Below, piece by piece: positions 19,481 to 30,480 of a stretch of DNA of 64,000 nucleotides (the first letter of the stretch is position 1; every line of letters starts with the position of its first letter). This stretch comes from Ectobius pallidus (taxonomy: Eukaryota; Arthropoda; Insecta; Blattodea; Ectobiidae), in the NCBI GenBank assembly GCA_964059195.1, contig CAXKWD010000005.1:140083686-140147685 (forward strand). Reading direction: 5' to 3'. A program made the position numbers and the translations under genes. Under the pieces are notes generated by a model, which did not search any database, was not told the DNA's origin, and was given only the letters and a program-made list of their open reading frames with translations.

Positions 19481-20560
19481 TCCCCAGTTAAAGGCATGTT
19501 TCTTATAACTTGTCTCACTATCTTCACCACCCCACACTCTTTCTTTCTTCTTGGTCAGCTTGTTTACTCCATGGTCCACGAGGGATGGAGTTCCTTGATT
19601 TTCCTGTATGCTTGCAAATCTGTCAATCAATGCTACTTCATTTCCCCATGTTATAAGCTGACTGGGAGACAGCTCTCATTTATCTCTGCTTGGAGTCATC
19701 TCTAGATAATCGTCACTCTCTTTCTTCCTTTCCCCCCACATGGCAGGTTCACATTCAAAGCTTTTGGACTTGCAGTTATCAGATTTCCTGTATTCTGAGC
19801 TCCTTGCTGGATAAAAATGTGCCGAAGTGCTTTCTCCCTTGGTCTATCATTGCTCTTAAACTTGCTTACATTCTTCTTAAACTACTCTTTGTGAATATAC
19901 ATTTCTCAATTAAGAATAAATACCTTTTTCCCCCTGCTTCTTTCATCATGTGAACCAATTGTCTCCTAATTTCCATTTCTTTAAATAAAAATCTTTATTT
20001 ACAAATATGTCAGATCCTTTTAACATAGCTGATCATCTCTACATCTCTTAAACAACCTTCGACCTAGCAAATTTAGCTATTTTATCATTCTTCTGCCCTG
20101 TTTCTGCCCAACTCTGAAAGTATCTATATTTCCCATCCAAACAGTCCTCCTTGCTGTCCAATCCACATCTTCTCCTCCAGATTCCCCGTTTTGCCAGTAC
20201 TCCTTTTCTTTCCTCCACCCCCATAAACACCCCATGAAGGCTTTATTTCTCTTCTCCAACCAATCTGTTGCGCAATGAATTTAATGCACAAACATTCTTC
20301 CAAACCATCATACCTTTTGATTATCTCTTCAATATTACCTTTTCCGTCTGCCAGTCCTGTGTCCATCTCAATTCCTCCTATCACTAGAATGACCATATTA
20401 ATGATCGTGTTAAATCAATACAACTTCTTCTTCTCCAGTAATGTGGTCTTTCTCCCTCCTTTTCCTTTCATTCACAAAGGAGCCAATTCTATCTCTATAC
20501 CCAGGTATACTGCTACCTCAACTCCCATTGTCCCTTAAGTCAATTTTTCTAAACCATTAG
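19480..20560 (-). pseudogene. Purine-rich degenerate coding-like stretch, unidentified
   Basis: The minus strand is purine-rich and carries overlapping open frames (20396-20124, 20259-20077, 20230-20048 and an open stretch near 19975-19850) that shift from frame to frame, as in a decayed gene. At 20005-19990 the minus strand has AATAAAGATTTTTATTT, which looks like a polyadenylation signal followed by a tail region. I cannot assign a family. It could be a rotted retroelement or processed pseudogene. Confidence 0.3.
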
Positions 20561-22132
20561 CAGCACCTCCTACAAACTACTTTCTCTACCGTTGCTACCT
20601 CAGTACTCCTGTGATCATCCATAATTTCAAGAGCAATACTGGGACAAACATACATCCTTCCTACTTAAAACAAGACCAAGATGATGAGACTAGGTCTATT
20701 TGAGCCAAGTTATTGAAGTTTGAAATTATGTCTACAGAATCTGCTGCTCATTTGGGCATGATTGCCTTCCCACACGCAGTATCAATTTTAAAGATGCTTT
20801 CACATGAACAAAGCTGTTTCCCAAAGAAACATTACATTAGGATTCTGCTGCATCTCACAATCAAGTGTTGCTATGACCAGCGGCGCCAACTTATATGGGC
20901 CCGTGGGAATCAAGCCCACCCAATAATTCGTCCTGTATTATTATTATCATTATTATTAAGGTGACCTGCCCTTGGCCAAGGTATCTCCAGGGGAGAAGGG
21001 TGGGCACCACAAAAAAAGTATATAAACCGTTTATATAAGTATATAAACCGATGAAGCAACATATAACATGTAAGACTGCCAACTAACAATATATAAAAAG
21101 AAGTATTTTTTTTAAATTTTATTAGATTATAAGTTGTATAATAATTCAATGATTTTTTTTATAACAAAGGATATATTAACATAAATATAATAATTCAACT
21201 TTTAAAACAATAAGTAAATTTTTATTACTCATGGGTCCTGAAAATATTATTGTATTAATATCAAAAAACTTTTGAAACTTGTCAACAAAGAAATGGCCAG
21301 AAATTTCTGTAATCTAAATGTAACTTCTTCGTACTTAAGTGTGGTTGTATTGCTATTTAAAATGGATAATAAATAGGCTATTAAAGTTTTTTATGCATAC
21401 ATAACAAATTTGTCCAGATTAGAAAATAGAATACCAATATAGTAGGTTATTGAGGAACTTGAGTAAATAAAATATTTGGACTTATCAAGACTTGAACTTA
21501 CAAAATGACTGTGGGGAATAGAATGAATTAACCATACACATCGCCACATAAATGTGCTTACACATTAACCTCTAAGCCAACTTCCAAAATTATAAACATT
21601 CCCATTGCTGCAGCATATTAAAGCAATCCCTTTAAGACAAAACAAATTCATTCTTGTGTTAGACTTTACCTTCCCTAAAATAAAACTTGATCTTGTACTT
21701 CTATCTTTGTATAATCTTGCACAAAGACCACATATTTTAAAGGTATATAATAAGGCTTACTTGGTAAGGACGGAATGTCACAATACTATAAGTTACATTG
21801 CATAATCTTGACTCTCAAATGTGTCATTAAATTAGAGGGGAAAAATATAAAAACACATAGAACTTAATTTTTATACAGTAATTATCATAAATGACAGTAC
21901 TATAGCATGATTCCCCATTGAATTAAACACACTAACAGAGACTTAACTTTTAGCAATAAAAAATTACTACCGTATATAGCATTACTGAACAATTCCAATT
22001 TTCTAATATTTAACCAGTAATCTAAACAACCCAACATTTATTTTATTACATTAATTTTATTCAATTATTTACTCTGCCATATTGGTGTTGAGGAGATCCT
22101 TATTATATGCCATCATTTATATAATCTAAAAT
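20561..22132. other. AT-rich DNA, no gene recognised
   Basis: Short palindromic G/C-rich motifs near 20880-21010 (GGCGCC, GTGGGCACC) suggest the ends of an old transposon. Otherwise nothing can be supported. Confidence 0.35.
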
Positions 22133-22380
22133 GGATGGCTCAGTGCCAGAGGTGACTAAGTGCCATCAAGAAAAGTGCTAATATTTGTGTGTATTGACCA
22201 GCAAAGATAGTATTCTATCTAAGCCAAACATGACTAACAGCCTTGCTGTATCATTTACAAACACAGTTATGGCTGCTAGTCATGTTTCACATAGATAAAA
22301 TACGATTTTTGCTGGTCAATACACACAAATATTAGCACTTTTCTTGATGGCACTTAGTCACCTCTGGTACTGAGCCGTCC
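22133..22380. mobile_element. Foldback MITE, 248 bp
   Basis: The left arm starts GGATGGCTCAGTGCCAGAGG and the right arm ends with its inverted copy (CCTCTGGTACTGAGCCGTCC). The arms are about 100 bp with few mismatches, separated by a short loop. AAAT flanks both sides, a possible short target duplication. Confidence 0.85.
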
Positions 22381-23842
22381 AAATGACAATACTGATTTGA
22401 TATTAACATACAAAAATGAATGTACTAAATTTGTATCCGTATTCTGTAGCATAGTGTCAAAGGTTCAGGAAGGATAATTAAATAAAATATATATCAAACT
22501 AAAACATTTTCAAAAATGATCAACTTGTAGATACCCTTCTACCTTATTGTCTGTGTCTGTTGGCAGATAATTCTGTCACCGTAATACAGTAGTACTGACA
22601 GATGAAACCACAACAAAATTGAGGCTACTAAAATGAAGTGTAAACCAAATGCCAACTTCTATCAAAGAAAAATATAAAACAATTATGACAATATGAACAA
22701 AGGGAAATAGTGCTGATGAAGATCAAGGCCCGAGTAATGGAAATTTCGGAATATTATGAAGAAAAATCTGCATTATGTTTGAAAAGTCATTACACTTCCC
22801 TTCCTGTAACTGGTAACTGTGGAACAGAGGTCCTTGCCAATGGTTCATTTCTGAAAACAAATCAACAAAACTTAGTGACTGCTCTTCTGATTTTTTAAAT
22901 AAACAAAAATCCACCACAACAAGCATTTTTGGAAAGATGTAGAAGACATGCCCAGAAGCCAAGCTGTTATAACATGTGCGGAAATTAACAGAACTAGCAG
23001 TATGAGAAAATTATTTGTCCACAGCAAAGGAAAAAGTTGCAAACTTATACTGTATACACTAACTTAATGTTGCAATGTCAATGAAAGCATGTGTATTGTG
23101 GATAAGCCCTATAACTTGTGTGCCCTGCTGCATATATGAAAATATTGTTTGCTACAACAATGCTCTATTATAAATTTACAATTTAAATATTCATTAAAAA
23201 TGAGTTAAAACATTTTATGGCATATTAGTTTGAAACATTTTCATGCAAAAATTATTATCAAACAAGTATTAGTTGACACGCACATACACCGCATGCCTAG
23301 TGTAATGGAAACAGCCCGAGAACTGTTGCAATCATGGCCAGTCGTATAAAATTTGTTAAAGCATGGTAAAGGCAAACCATTGAGAACTGGCATTAAAAGA
23401 ACTGTTTTAAAAGTATTTTCCCAATGTTGTGAAAAGTATCCCATTGTAAGTATTCAGGAGTAAGGACATAGTGAATCTATCAGCAGAGTTTACTGGTGTT
23501 CAGTGCCACACATAAACCCACATGCAGTGATGTTATAAATAAGGGATATGTATCTACACCACATAAAGTGTGTAAACATAAAAAGCCTATAACAGAAGTG
23601 CAGGTGATGAGTTCGTAAGGAGTTTGTGTGTCATAATGAGCATCACTTTTTTAAATGAATGAAATTAATAAAGTACTAACTTTTGTAAATAGTGATCAAG
23701 ACTTGCTATATTTCAAGAACACAAGTTTTCATAATATTCTGTAGGCCTATAAAGCTGGCTTTGAGTTCGTACAAAGAAACACATAAAATATTATACATAA
23801 CTAATGAGTGGAAATTACACAGTGAAGTGGTACCGGTAACGA
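22381..23842. other. AT-rich DNA, no gene recognised
   Basis: No repeat boundary or reliable exon is visible. Open frames such as 22723-22962 (minus) lack any supporting context. Confidence 0.35.
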
Positions 23843-24263
23843 ATACTTATTTTTCGGATTATAAGACGCTCCAGACCATAAGACACACCTTGATTTTAGG
23901 ATGGAAATTTAAGGGGAAAAAAATTGTGTGATTCAAAATGAAACATCATGGCACAAATCATGGCTTTCTATAATGGGTGTAAGAGAAAAAGGCTGTTAGA
24001 GGTAATTGCCTTCTTTAGACCACCCCAAAGAAATAATTCCCTTTGTATACCTGTTTCCAACTACCCTCATTTTAAGATTGTGACAAATGTACTGATGTAC
24101 AGTTGGTGCTACAATCTGCGACTAATTTATCATTACATCTTGTATATGATTATGGTATTACTGGCATTATTTTTTTATTTTTAATTTTTTTACACTTACT
24201 TCAGACTGTTAGAGGTACCCAAATTTTAAGACTGTTTAAGTATGGTCTGGAAAATATGGTATC
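23843..24263. mobile_element. MITE with ATTTTTCGGATTATAAGACG-type end
   Basis: The left side reads TTTTTCGGATTATAAGACGC, then CCAGACCATAAGACACACC. The right side ends TATGGTCTGGAAAATATGGT, an imperfect inverted match. This end type is common in animal DNA transposons. The interior has decayed and no protein is encoded. Confidence 0.6.
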
Positions 24264-24479
24264 AATAAATATACCTTTGAATACAAGTGAACGGATGTAT
24301 CTAGTGATAAGGTTGTTTTCTGCTGCATGTGAAAATTAATCAATTTTCCTTATTTTTCTGGAGGAACAATTTTTCCAAACTATCAATTCTGTGTGTTTCT
24401 TGCATTTTTCAAGAGTTTGAATTCTGTATCTATTTCTTGGCCCTCTTAGGGATATAAAATACCAGCAAACAGAAAAGTC

Positions 24480-25285
24480 AGACATAACTCTAAACTCAAA
24501 CTGAACTAAATATCACGAAGGTTTTTTTGGATTTTCCCAAAGAAATAAGCAGGAAATGCGACTCCGACATTAAACTGACAGCCATAAGTAATTCAAGAAA
24601 CACTTTGTCGATAAGCACAATAAACACCAGTTCAATGGGTCCCCTCACATCCGAGTCTATCAGAAATGAGCAAGCAGATTTATAGCTAAACAGGGCTCCA
24701 AAGTCCAACAAAGAACAGAGAAAAAACACTGCAAAGAAGACTGCAAGAAGTAAAACCATTAATAAATCATAACTGGCAAGATCAAGACAAGAGAGAACTT
24801 CTAAATAAGAAATATGAAACCATCAGAATATATGCAGACAAGATCAAACACCTTCCACGAAAAACAGCAATAGCACTTCTAAGATTAGCAACAGGTTATA
24901 TTTTTTTAGGAGAACATCTTCAAAGAATGAGATTTGTCATAGGAAAAGGGTGTCCTTTGTGTGGAGAAGATATATTTTTAAACAAGGAGCACTTGCTACA
25001 CTGTAGACAAGACCCAGAGGAAGAAGACCGAAAAGATCTAGCAAGACTCTATTAAAAAGCTCAAGGGATGGTGGTGTGAAACCAGTTCCATACATTTGGA
25101 AACAATTACATGCCACACGAAATATTGTACCATTCAAAATGACCAGCTATGAACTTTTAAGGCAAAGAAAGATTTACAGTTTACTTAACATTCGTGACAA
25201 AATTATCATTTTTAACGTAAGAATACTCTGTCTAATTTGTTAAAAGTCAGGGGAAATCAATGCAAAAAAATAAAAAATAAAAGTC
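24480..25285 (+). pseudogene. LINE 3' end: RNase H region and cysteine knuckle
   Basis: Broken plus frames read VQWVPSH near 24632 and NEQAD then AKQGSK near 24665-24710, the end of a retroelement RNase H domain. After them come LPRKTAIALLRLATGY, then GKGCPLCGEDIF and EHLLHC (24855-25015), the CPLC-x-EHLLHC zinc-knuckle-like end typical of I/Jockey-group LINEs. Several stops and frameshifts separate these blocks. An A-rich tail with AATAAAAAATAAAAG lies at about 25265-25285. It is a dead 5'-truncated copy. Confidence 0.7.
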
Positions 25286-26261
25286 ACTCAATTTATAAGA
25301 GCACTAAGAATCCTTACTGCTCAGCGATGCCATCCTCCCAACGTTAAATTTTCTACATGAACTACATATTCTAAGAGCTATAACTTTTATATGAAACATT
25401 TTTTAAATAAACTAGCTTGCTCACCCATCCATAAACTCAGATTTTAATTCTTGTCTCGGAAATAATAAAGCTCTAAATAAAGCCGGAATATGAAGGATAT
25501 AGAGAAAGTAATGAGTAGAAAAAAAGACATTCACGCATTAGGAAACCCTAAAATATGCATTCATGCACTACCGAACTATGAAACATGCACGATCAAAGCA
25601 AAAATATTTTAAAATATACGCTTTCATTTTTGTTCCAAATTCCTTATTTCACTTCGCTTTTTTTGGTTCGGTTAAAAAAAAAACAACATTTCTAATTTGC
25701 TTTCTGTGAGATTCTTGCATTTGTCATTCAATAAAGTTTTGTAGGGACAGAATGATCTCTCATCAACATACGAAGTTATGGGAGCAAACTTTGAATTCTT
25801 CATTCAAGTTTTAAACACAAAAAAACCTACTTCACTAAACAAAAGAATCCGCTGTCCAGGTTCGTGTTATGACCCTGTGCAGTTTGTCCTTTGCTGCTAC
25901 ACCCATTTTCCCATGGGCATAACTGAGGGATCTTTGGAATTTCTTAACTTAAATGACAATGAGTCTACCAGTGGCAGAGATGTGGCTTCTAATTCGGTAA
26001 TTGTTGAGTGTAGTTTACAGAGTTTTTTTAATGTAAGGTAACAGATACACATCCCTGTGTGGGATGTACATCCCTGAATCCCTGATAACAAAGTACAGCT
26101 TATACCCTGTTAAAAAGCTGATGCAGTGCTTATACACTTTCGTGTGTCAAGAAAGAATGCATATAGTTAAGTAGCAAGCTCAGCTACTTAACTGGCAAGC
26201 GATTGATAGTGGCCTGCTAGCTGGCAAACCCCTAGCTCTGTCAGACGGTCACCCAGAACTG
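25286..26261. other. Unassigned DNA
   Basis: An open plus frame at 25778-26041 contains a cysteine cluster but has no signal peptide, no splice context and no family match to genes A-C. I do not call it a gene. Confidence 0.35.
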
Positions 26262-26545
26262 TCAACAACATGCTTTCCGCCTGCAAGCCACAAGGCACGA
26301 GCTCACTTCCATGTCGAATGGACGACATGCTGGAGTTTGTGACCTTTGTGAGAGATCGTGAAGCTTAGGACGAGGAAGCGAGAAGAAGGTTGCCGAAGCT
26401 ATATGTGAGGGACATAGAGGATCCTTTTGCAAATATAGAGATCGCGAATTTAAGGAGCAATTCAGATTTGAAAAGGAAACAGTGAAATGATGCAGATCAG
26501 TTCCGCAGTGATCAATGCCTTGAATATGTGGTGTTTCCAACGATC
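26262..26545 (+). pseudogene. PIF/Harbinger-like transposase N-terminal remnant
   Basis: Plus-strand frames read EEARRRLPKLYVRDIEDPF near 26374-26430 and DREFKEQFRFEKET near 26440-26484. The RD-x-x-(D/N)PF and EF-x-x-x-(F/Y)RF-x-KET motifs are typical of the start of Harbinger nucleases. The frame is interrupted and no catalytic core follows. The assignment is by motif only. Confidence 0.5.
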
Positions 26546-27269
26546 TTTGCCAAAGGAGTTCTTAACAGGTGAAGATGTTCGGAGTGGCCATCTTAACCTA
26601 CTATTATTGCCAACTTCCACTTTGAATAATACAATATTCTTATGCTTAAAACTATTAAGATAATCTTTTATAATAGTAAACTAGATGTTTTTGTTCAGAA
26701 AATGTTTAGTATTCCTTATAAATGTTTTAAATCAGTGTTTTTCAACCTTTTTCATGACACGACCCCCCCTAGTATCAAAAAATATTTCGCGACCCCCCAA
26801 CCCCTTTTTCCATGTATGTTAAAAATATGTAATACTTACAACAATTTTAGGCGTTTGCGTTATTTGCGCCATCTGTTGGTAACACTAGGAACTAGTGCAG
26901 GTTCCGGATGTTAGCAACGGATGGCGCTGGTAGTCCACGAAAGATCCACAAGTTTCGAGACGTTCCTTTACGCTTCGAGATAATTCTCGCTAGAATGCGC
27001 TGGCCTACAAATACGGCGGTCAACCACGGCCATGGCAGTTTGATGCAAGACAGCGAAGGAAGTCGAATCAGAAGCAATCCCGATAAGTGAAAACGATTCA
27101 GAAGTGTAAATTCGGTGTTATGTGGACTGTAAGGTGCCTTGGAGTTGGAGTAATTATAGACTGATTTGTGAGCGTAAGTCACGCGTGGTCATGTCTGCTG
27201 TTTAGTTGTTTGAAGAGCGCGAACCACTTGTTTTACGGTATGTATTTATTTGAGTTGTTATAATTGAAA

Positions 27270-29098
27270 ATGGATAAATTCCTGAAAAGATCATCAGAAC
27301 CATCAACGTCTAGCGGGAGTAGTGGAATAAAGAAAAAACGTCTTTATGACGACAATTATTTAAAATTTGGGTTTACTGTGATTGACAGTAAACCGCAGTG
27401 CGTAATTTGCTTTGAAATTTTGTCAAGAGAAAGCATGAAGCCATCGAAGTTGGTACGCCACCTAAACACAAAACATCCTAATGAAAAAAATAAACCCGTG
27501 GAATTTTTTGAGCGAAAATTAAAAGCTCTTGAACATCAAAAAACTGCTATAATGTCCAACCTAAATGAGAAAGCGTTGCTCGCTAGTTATCGAGTAGCTT
27601 TTCGTGTGGCTAAAGCAGGGAAATCTCACAGTATTGCCGAAAATTTGATTTTACCAGCGGCTTTAGATATAGCAGAGATTATGTTTGGCAAGCAAGAGGT
27701 CGAAAAGCTCAAAAGTATACCTCTCTCTGACAATAACATTCAACGCAGGATAAGCAATATGGCGTCTGATGTTCGTGATCAAGTCATAGAAAAATAAAGA
27801 AAAGTTCTTTTGTATCCTTGCAATTTGATGAATCAACGGATATTGCGGGTTGTGCGCAATTTGTAGCTTTTGTGCGTTTTGAATCCAATGAAATAATAAT
27901 GGAAGAAATACTATTTTGCAAGGCACTTCCCAAAAATACTACAGGTCAATGCTTGCATGACATGTTCCTTGAAGCTACGCAAGATATGAATATCGATTGG
28001 GCCCAAAAATGCATTGCTATTTGTAGTGATGGAGCAAAAGCCATGACTGGTGCGAAGAGTGGATTTATTGCTAGACTGAAAGAACAGATGCCAAACGCTT
28101 GTTGGATGCATTGCTTTCTCCATCGCCAAGCTCTTGCAGCCAAATCCTTACCGCAAGAATACAGTCAAGTTCTTAATATTATTATTTACATTGTAAATTC
28201 TATTAAAGGAAAAGCGTTGCAGACTCGATTGTTTCGAATCATTCGTGAATATATGGGGACACTACACCGCAATTTGCTTTACCATACAGAGGTTAGGTGG
28301 TTATCAAAAGGCAAAGTACTGACCAGAGTTATGGAACTTCGCGCTGAACTATTGGTATATTTACAGCAAGCCAAGTCACATTACTCTGAATTCATTTCTG
28401 ACCCGGAATTCCTTTTAAAATTGGCTTTTCTTTCTGACTTATTTGAACACTTAAATAACTTGAATAAAAGTCTTCAAGGGCGTGATGAAAATGTCATTAC
28501 AGCAAAAGACAAACTCCATGGCTTTATAAAAAAAATTGAATTGTGGTCATCATCTATAAATCAAAACAACTTTGATTCATTTTCGTCCACAAAGTCTTTC
28601 ATTGAAGAAGTCGGAAGCGAGATCAACATCAACTCATATATATCTGGTATGAAAATGGTGTTACATAATTTGAAGAAAGAATTGTGTCATTACTTCTCAC
28701 TGCAAGAGATATCGATTAACACTGGGCAAAGATGGATCTTAAATTCGTTTTTAAATGCAGCTATAAACGAGGCAAATTTAGCAACTAAGCTCAAAGAGAA
28801 TCTGCTGGAACTATCTGCCGATGGGATGTTACACTTGGAATTCAAGTCTGAAAATTTGGATACGTTTTGGTTAAAAAGAAGAACAGAATACCCGGAATTA
28901 ACAACCGAGGCTTTGAAGTGTTTGATTCCATTTTCTACCTCGTACTTGTGCGAGTTGGCATTTTCCTCAATGGCGAGAATAAAATGTAAACTAAGAAATC
29001 GCTTAAATTTGGAAAACGATTTAATACTTAATGTGGCAAAAACGGATCCACGATGGGAGAAATTAATTGAACAAACTCAAGCGCAACCTTCACATTAA
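27270..29098 (+). pseudogene. hAT transposase with BED-type zinc finger (ZBED5/FAM200-like), one frameshift
   Basis: The first frame (27270-27797, 176 residues from the ATG) has a Lys/Ser-rich N-terminus and a BED-like zinc finger: CVIC at residues 44-47 and H-x4-H at 64-69 (HLNTKH). It stops in an A run at about 27788. The rest is open in another frame to 29098 (about 430 residues). It contains QFDEST (first acidic residue of the RNase H fold), CSDGAKAMTG (second), CWMHCFLHR (the CxxH element), EVRWLSKGKVL, and at the end the hAT dimerisation block (CELAFSSMARIKCKLRNRL). The total of about 609 codons is the usual length. A one-base loss in the A run explains the break. The copy is otherwise intact, so it is young. 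Start upstream codons were ignored in favour of the first ATG. Confidence 0.9.
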
Positions 29099-29181
29099 AA
29101 TGAACGATTACTCGAAGGTTTTATTTCTTGTTAATGAGTTTGTGTAAATAACATAAAGAGTATCATTTTGCGTTAACAATA

Positions 29182-29865
29182 AATAAAATAAATAAATAAA
29201 TAAATAAGCCCGTCACAATCCCTTATAGGGCAAGGGCCTCCTACCATGGTAGGGCTGGCTCTGTTTTACTCTCCCAAGGTGAGCTATTTCCTTGGAGAGT
29301 TGGGTTTTTGCCTCCTGGTGGGTTAAGACCTATATATTAACAACACTTTCCTAGGACACTGTTTTCCTAATGAATTAAATGCTCTATCATTTGTTTTCAG
29401 TTCACTTTTTCTGTGACCTATCCTGAACATCTCGTTTCTGCCTGAACTCTTCTTCCTTTCCTAGATCACTATTTTCCTAATGATTTAAATGTTTTATCAC
29501 TCGTTTCCAGTTCACTCTTTCTTTGGCCTGTCTTGTCCATCTCATTCCTAACTCCTCCCTGAATTCGTCCTCCCATCTGCGTCGAGGTCTGCCTCTGCTT
29601 CTTTTACCCTTCCTCTGGTCCCAAACAGTTGTTGCATACGCCCATCTTTCTTGATTCATTCTGATGACGTGACCTCCCCAATTCCATTTGGTTTTTCTTA
29701 CAACAATCGCTGCGTTTTCCAGTCCACTTCTTTTTCTTAACTCCTCATTTCTTATCCTGTCCCTTAGATTTATTCCCAACAGTTTTCTTTCCATCTTTCT
29801 CTGACAAATCTCTATCATGTTAACTTGTTCCTTTCTTAATGCCCATGTCTGGCAGCCATATCTGC
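29182..29865 (-). mobile_element. 5'-truncated RTE-like LINE inserted in the hAT element
   Basis: On the minus strand the open frame (29865 to 29477) gives SRYGCQTWALRKEQVNM, the RKMERKLLG region, GHVIRMNQERWA and KGKRSRGRPRRRWEDEFRE, the characteristic C-terminal end of many arthropod LINE polymerases. A 3' untranslated part follows, with an (AAATA)n-type tail at 29181-29206 on the plus strand. The 8-bp TAACAATA flanks both sides (29174-29181 and 29866-29873), a plausible target duplication. It inserted 3' of the hAT stop codon and so left the transposase intact. Confidence 0.85.
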
Positions 29866-30174
29866 TAACAATACATACTGCTATTTAAGATAATCAAGCA
29901 CAGATGTAATCATTTTCTATTTAAACACATTTTTAATATATAATTTTTTTTTGTAATAACATGTTTTAAACTAGCATTTTTCTGACTTGTATGATTGATT
30001 ATATGGAAATTTTGTTAAATATAATAATTTTAACTCTTATCGACTTTTTATTTAAGTCTCACAAATTATATGTTGTATAAAAAAAACTGAAGTTTTCTCG
30101 ACCTCTCGCGACCCCCCTACAGAGGCTCCGCGACCCCCCAGGGGTTCGCAACCCACAGATTGAAAAACACTGTA

Positions 30175-30480
30175 AATAATACAACTAGCGAAAATTTATA
30201 CTGACTTTTTCCCTATCAAATTGGTCAGTTTGATGTAGCCGCTGATTTAGCTTGATGTCATGTGTCTACACAGTTGCCATATCACTGCAAAATCTGAACC
30301 CCTGTTGGAACCTCTGCTGGCAGGGCTTTATTGATACTGTAAGCAAGCAGACTTCAAGGAGTCTGCCAGCTGGGTGTGGGTAAACAGCCATATTCGGGAA
30401 AGTTTCATAAATCCGACTAAGTAACAAGAAGAAGGTTATACAGATCGACATCTAGGGGTTTGGAGAAGACGCAGCTGGGG
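30175..30480. repeat. Dispersed repeat, copy 1 (host of the hAT insertion)
   Basis: The segment starting GCGAAAATTTATACTGACTT aligns with 52876-53095 (GTGAAAATTTATACTGACTT). Shared motifs include TTAGCTTGAYGTCATGT, GTTGCCATATC and TCTGCCAGCT. The hAT element split this copy: sequence like CCTTATAAATGTTTTAAAT before 26733 matches the part just left of the second copy. The class is unknown. Confidence 0.75.

Larger units (their letters stand above)
26733..30172 (+). mobile_element. Nearly complete hAT/ZBED-type transposon
   Basis: The termini are CAGTGTTTTTCAACCTTTTT at 26733 and, inverted, CAGTGTTTTTCAATCTGTGG ending at 30172, with C/G-rich subterminal repeats (GCGACCCCCC near 26792, 30108 and 30131). 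Inside lies one transposase gene (27270-29098), broken by a single frame offset, and a nested LINE fragment (29182-29865). TAAAT is repeated at both borders (26728-26732 and 30173-30177), shorter than the usual 8-bp hAT duplication. The flanks align with an uninterrupted paralogous copy near 52850-52885, so the insertion point is well defined. Confidence 0.88.

Noticed and set aside
25778..26041. Cysteine-containing open frame as a fourth family member
   Set aside because: Cysteine spacing does not fit the module, there is no signal peptide, and no exon boundary in phase 1.
27270..29098. Domesticated ZBED-type host gene
   Set aside because: Terminal inverted repeats, an empty site elsewhere in the window and a frameshift show an ordinary transposon copy.
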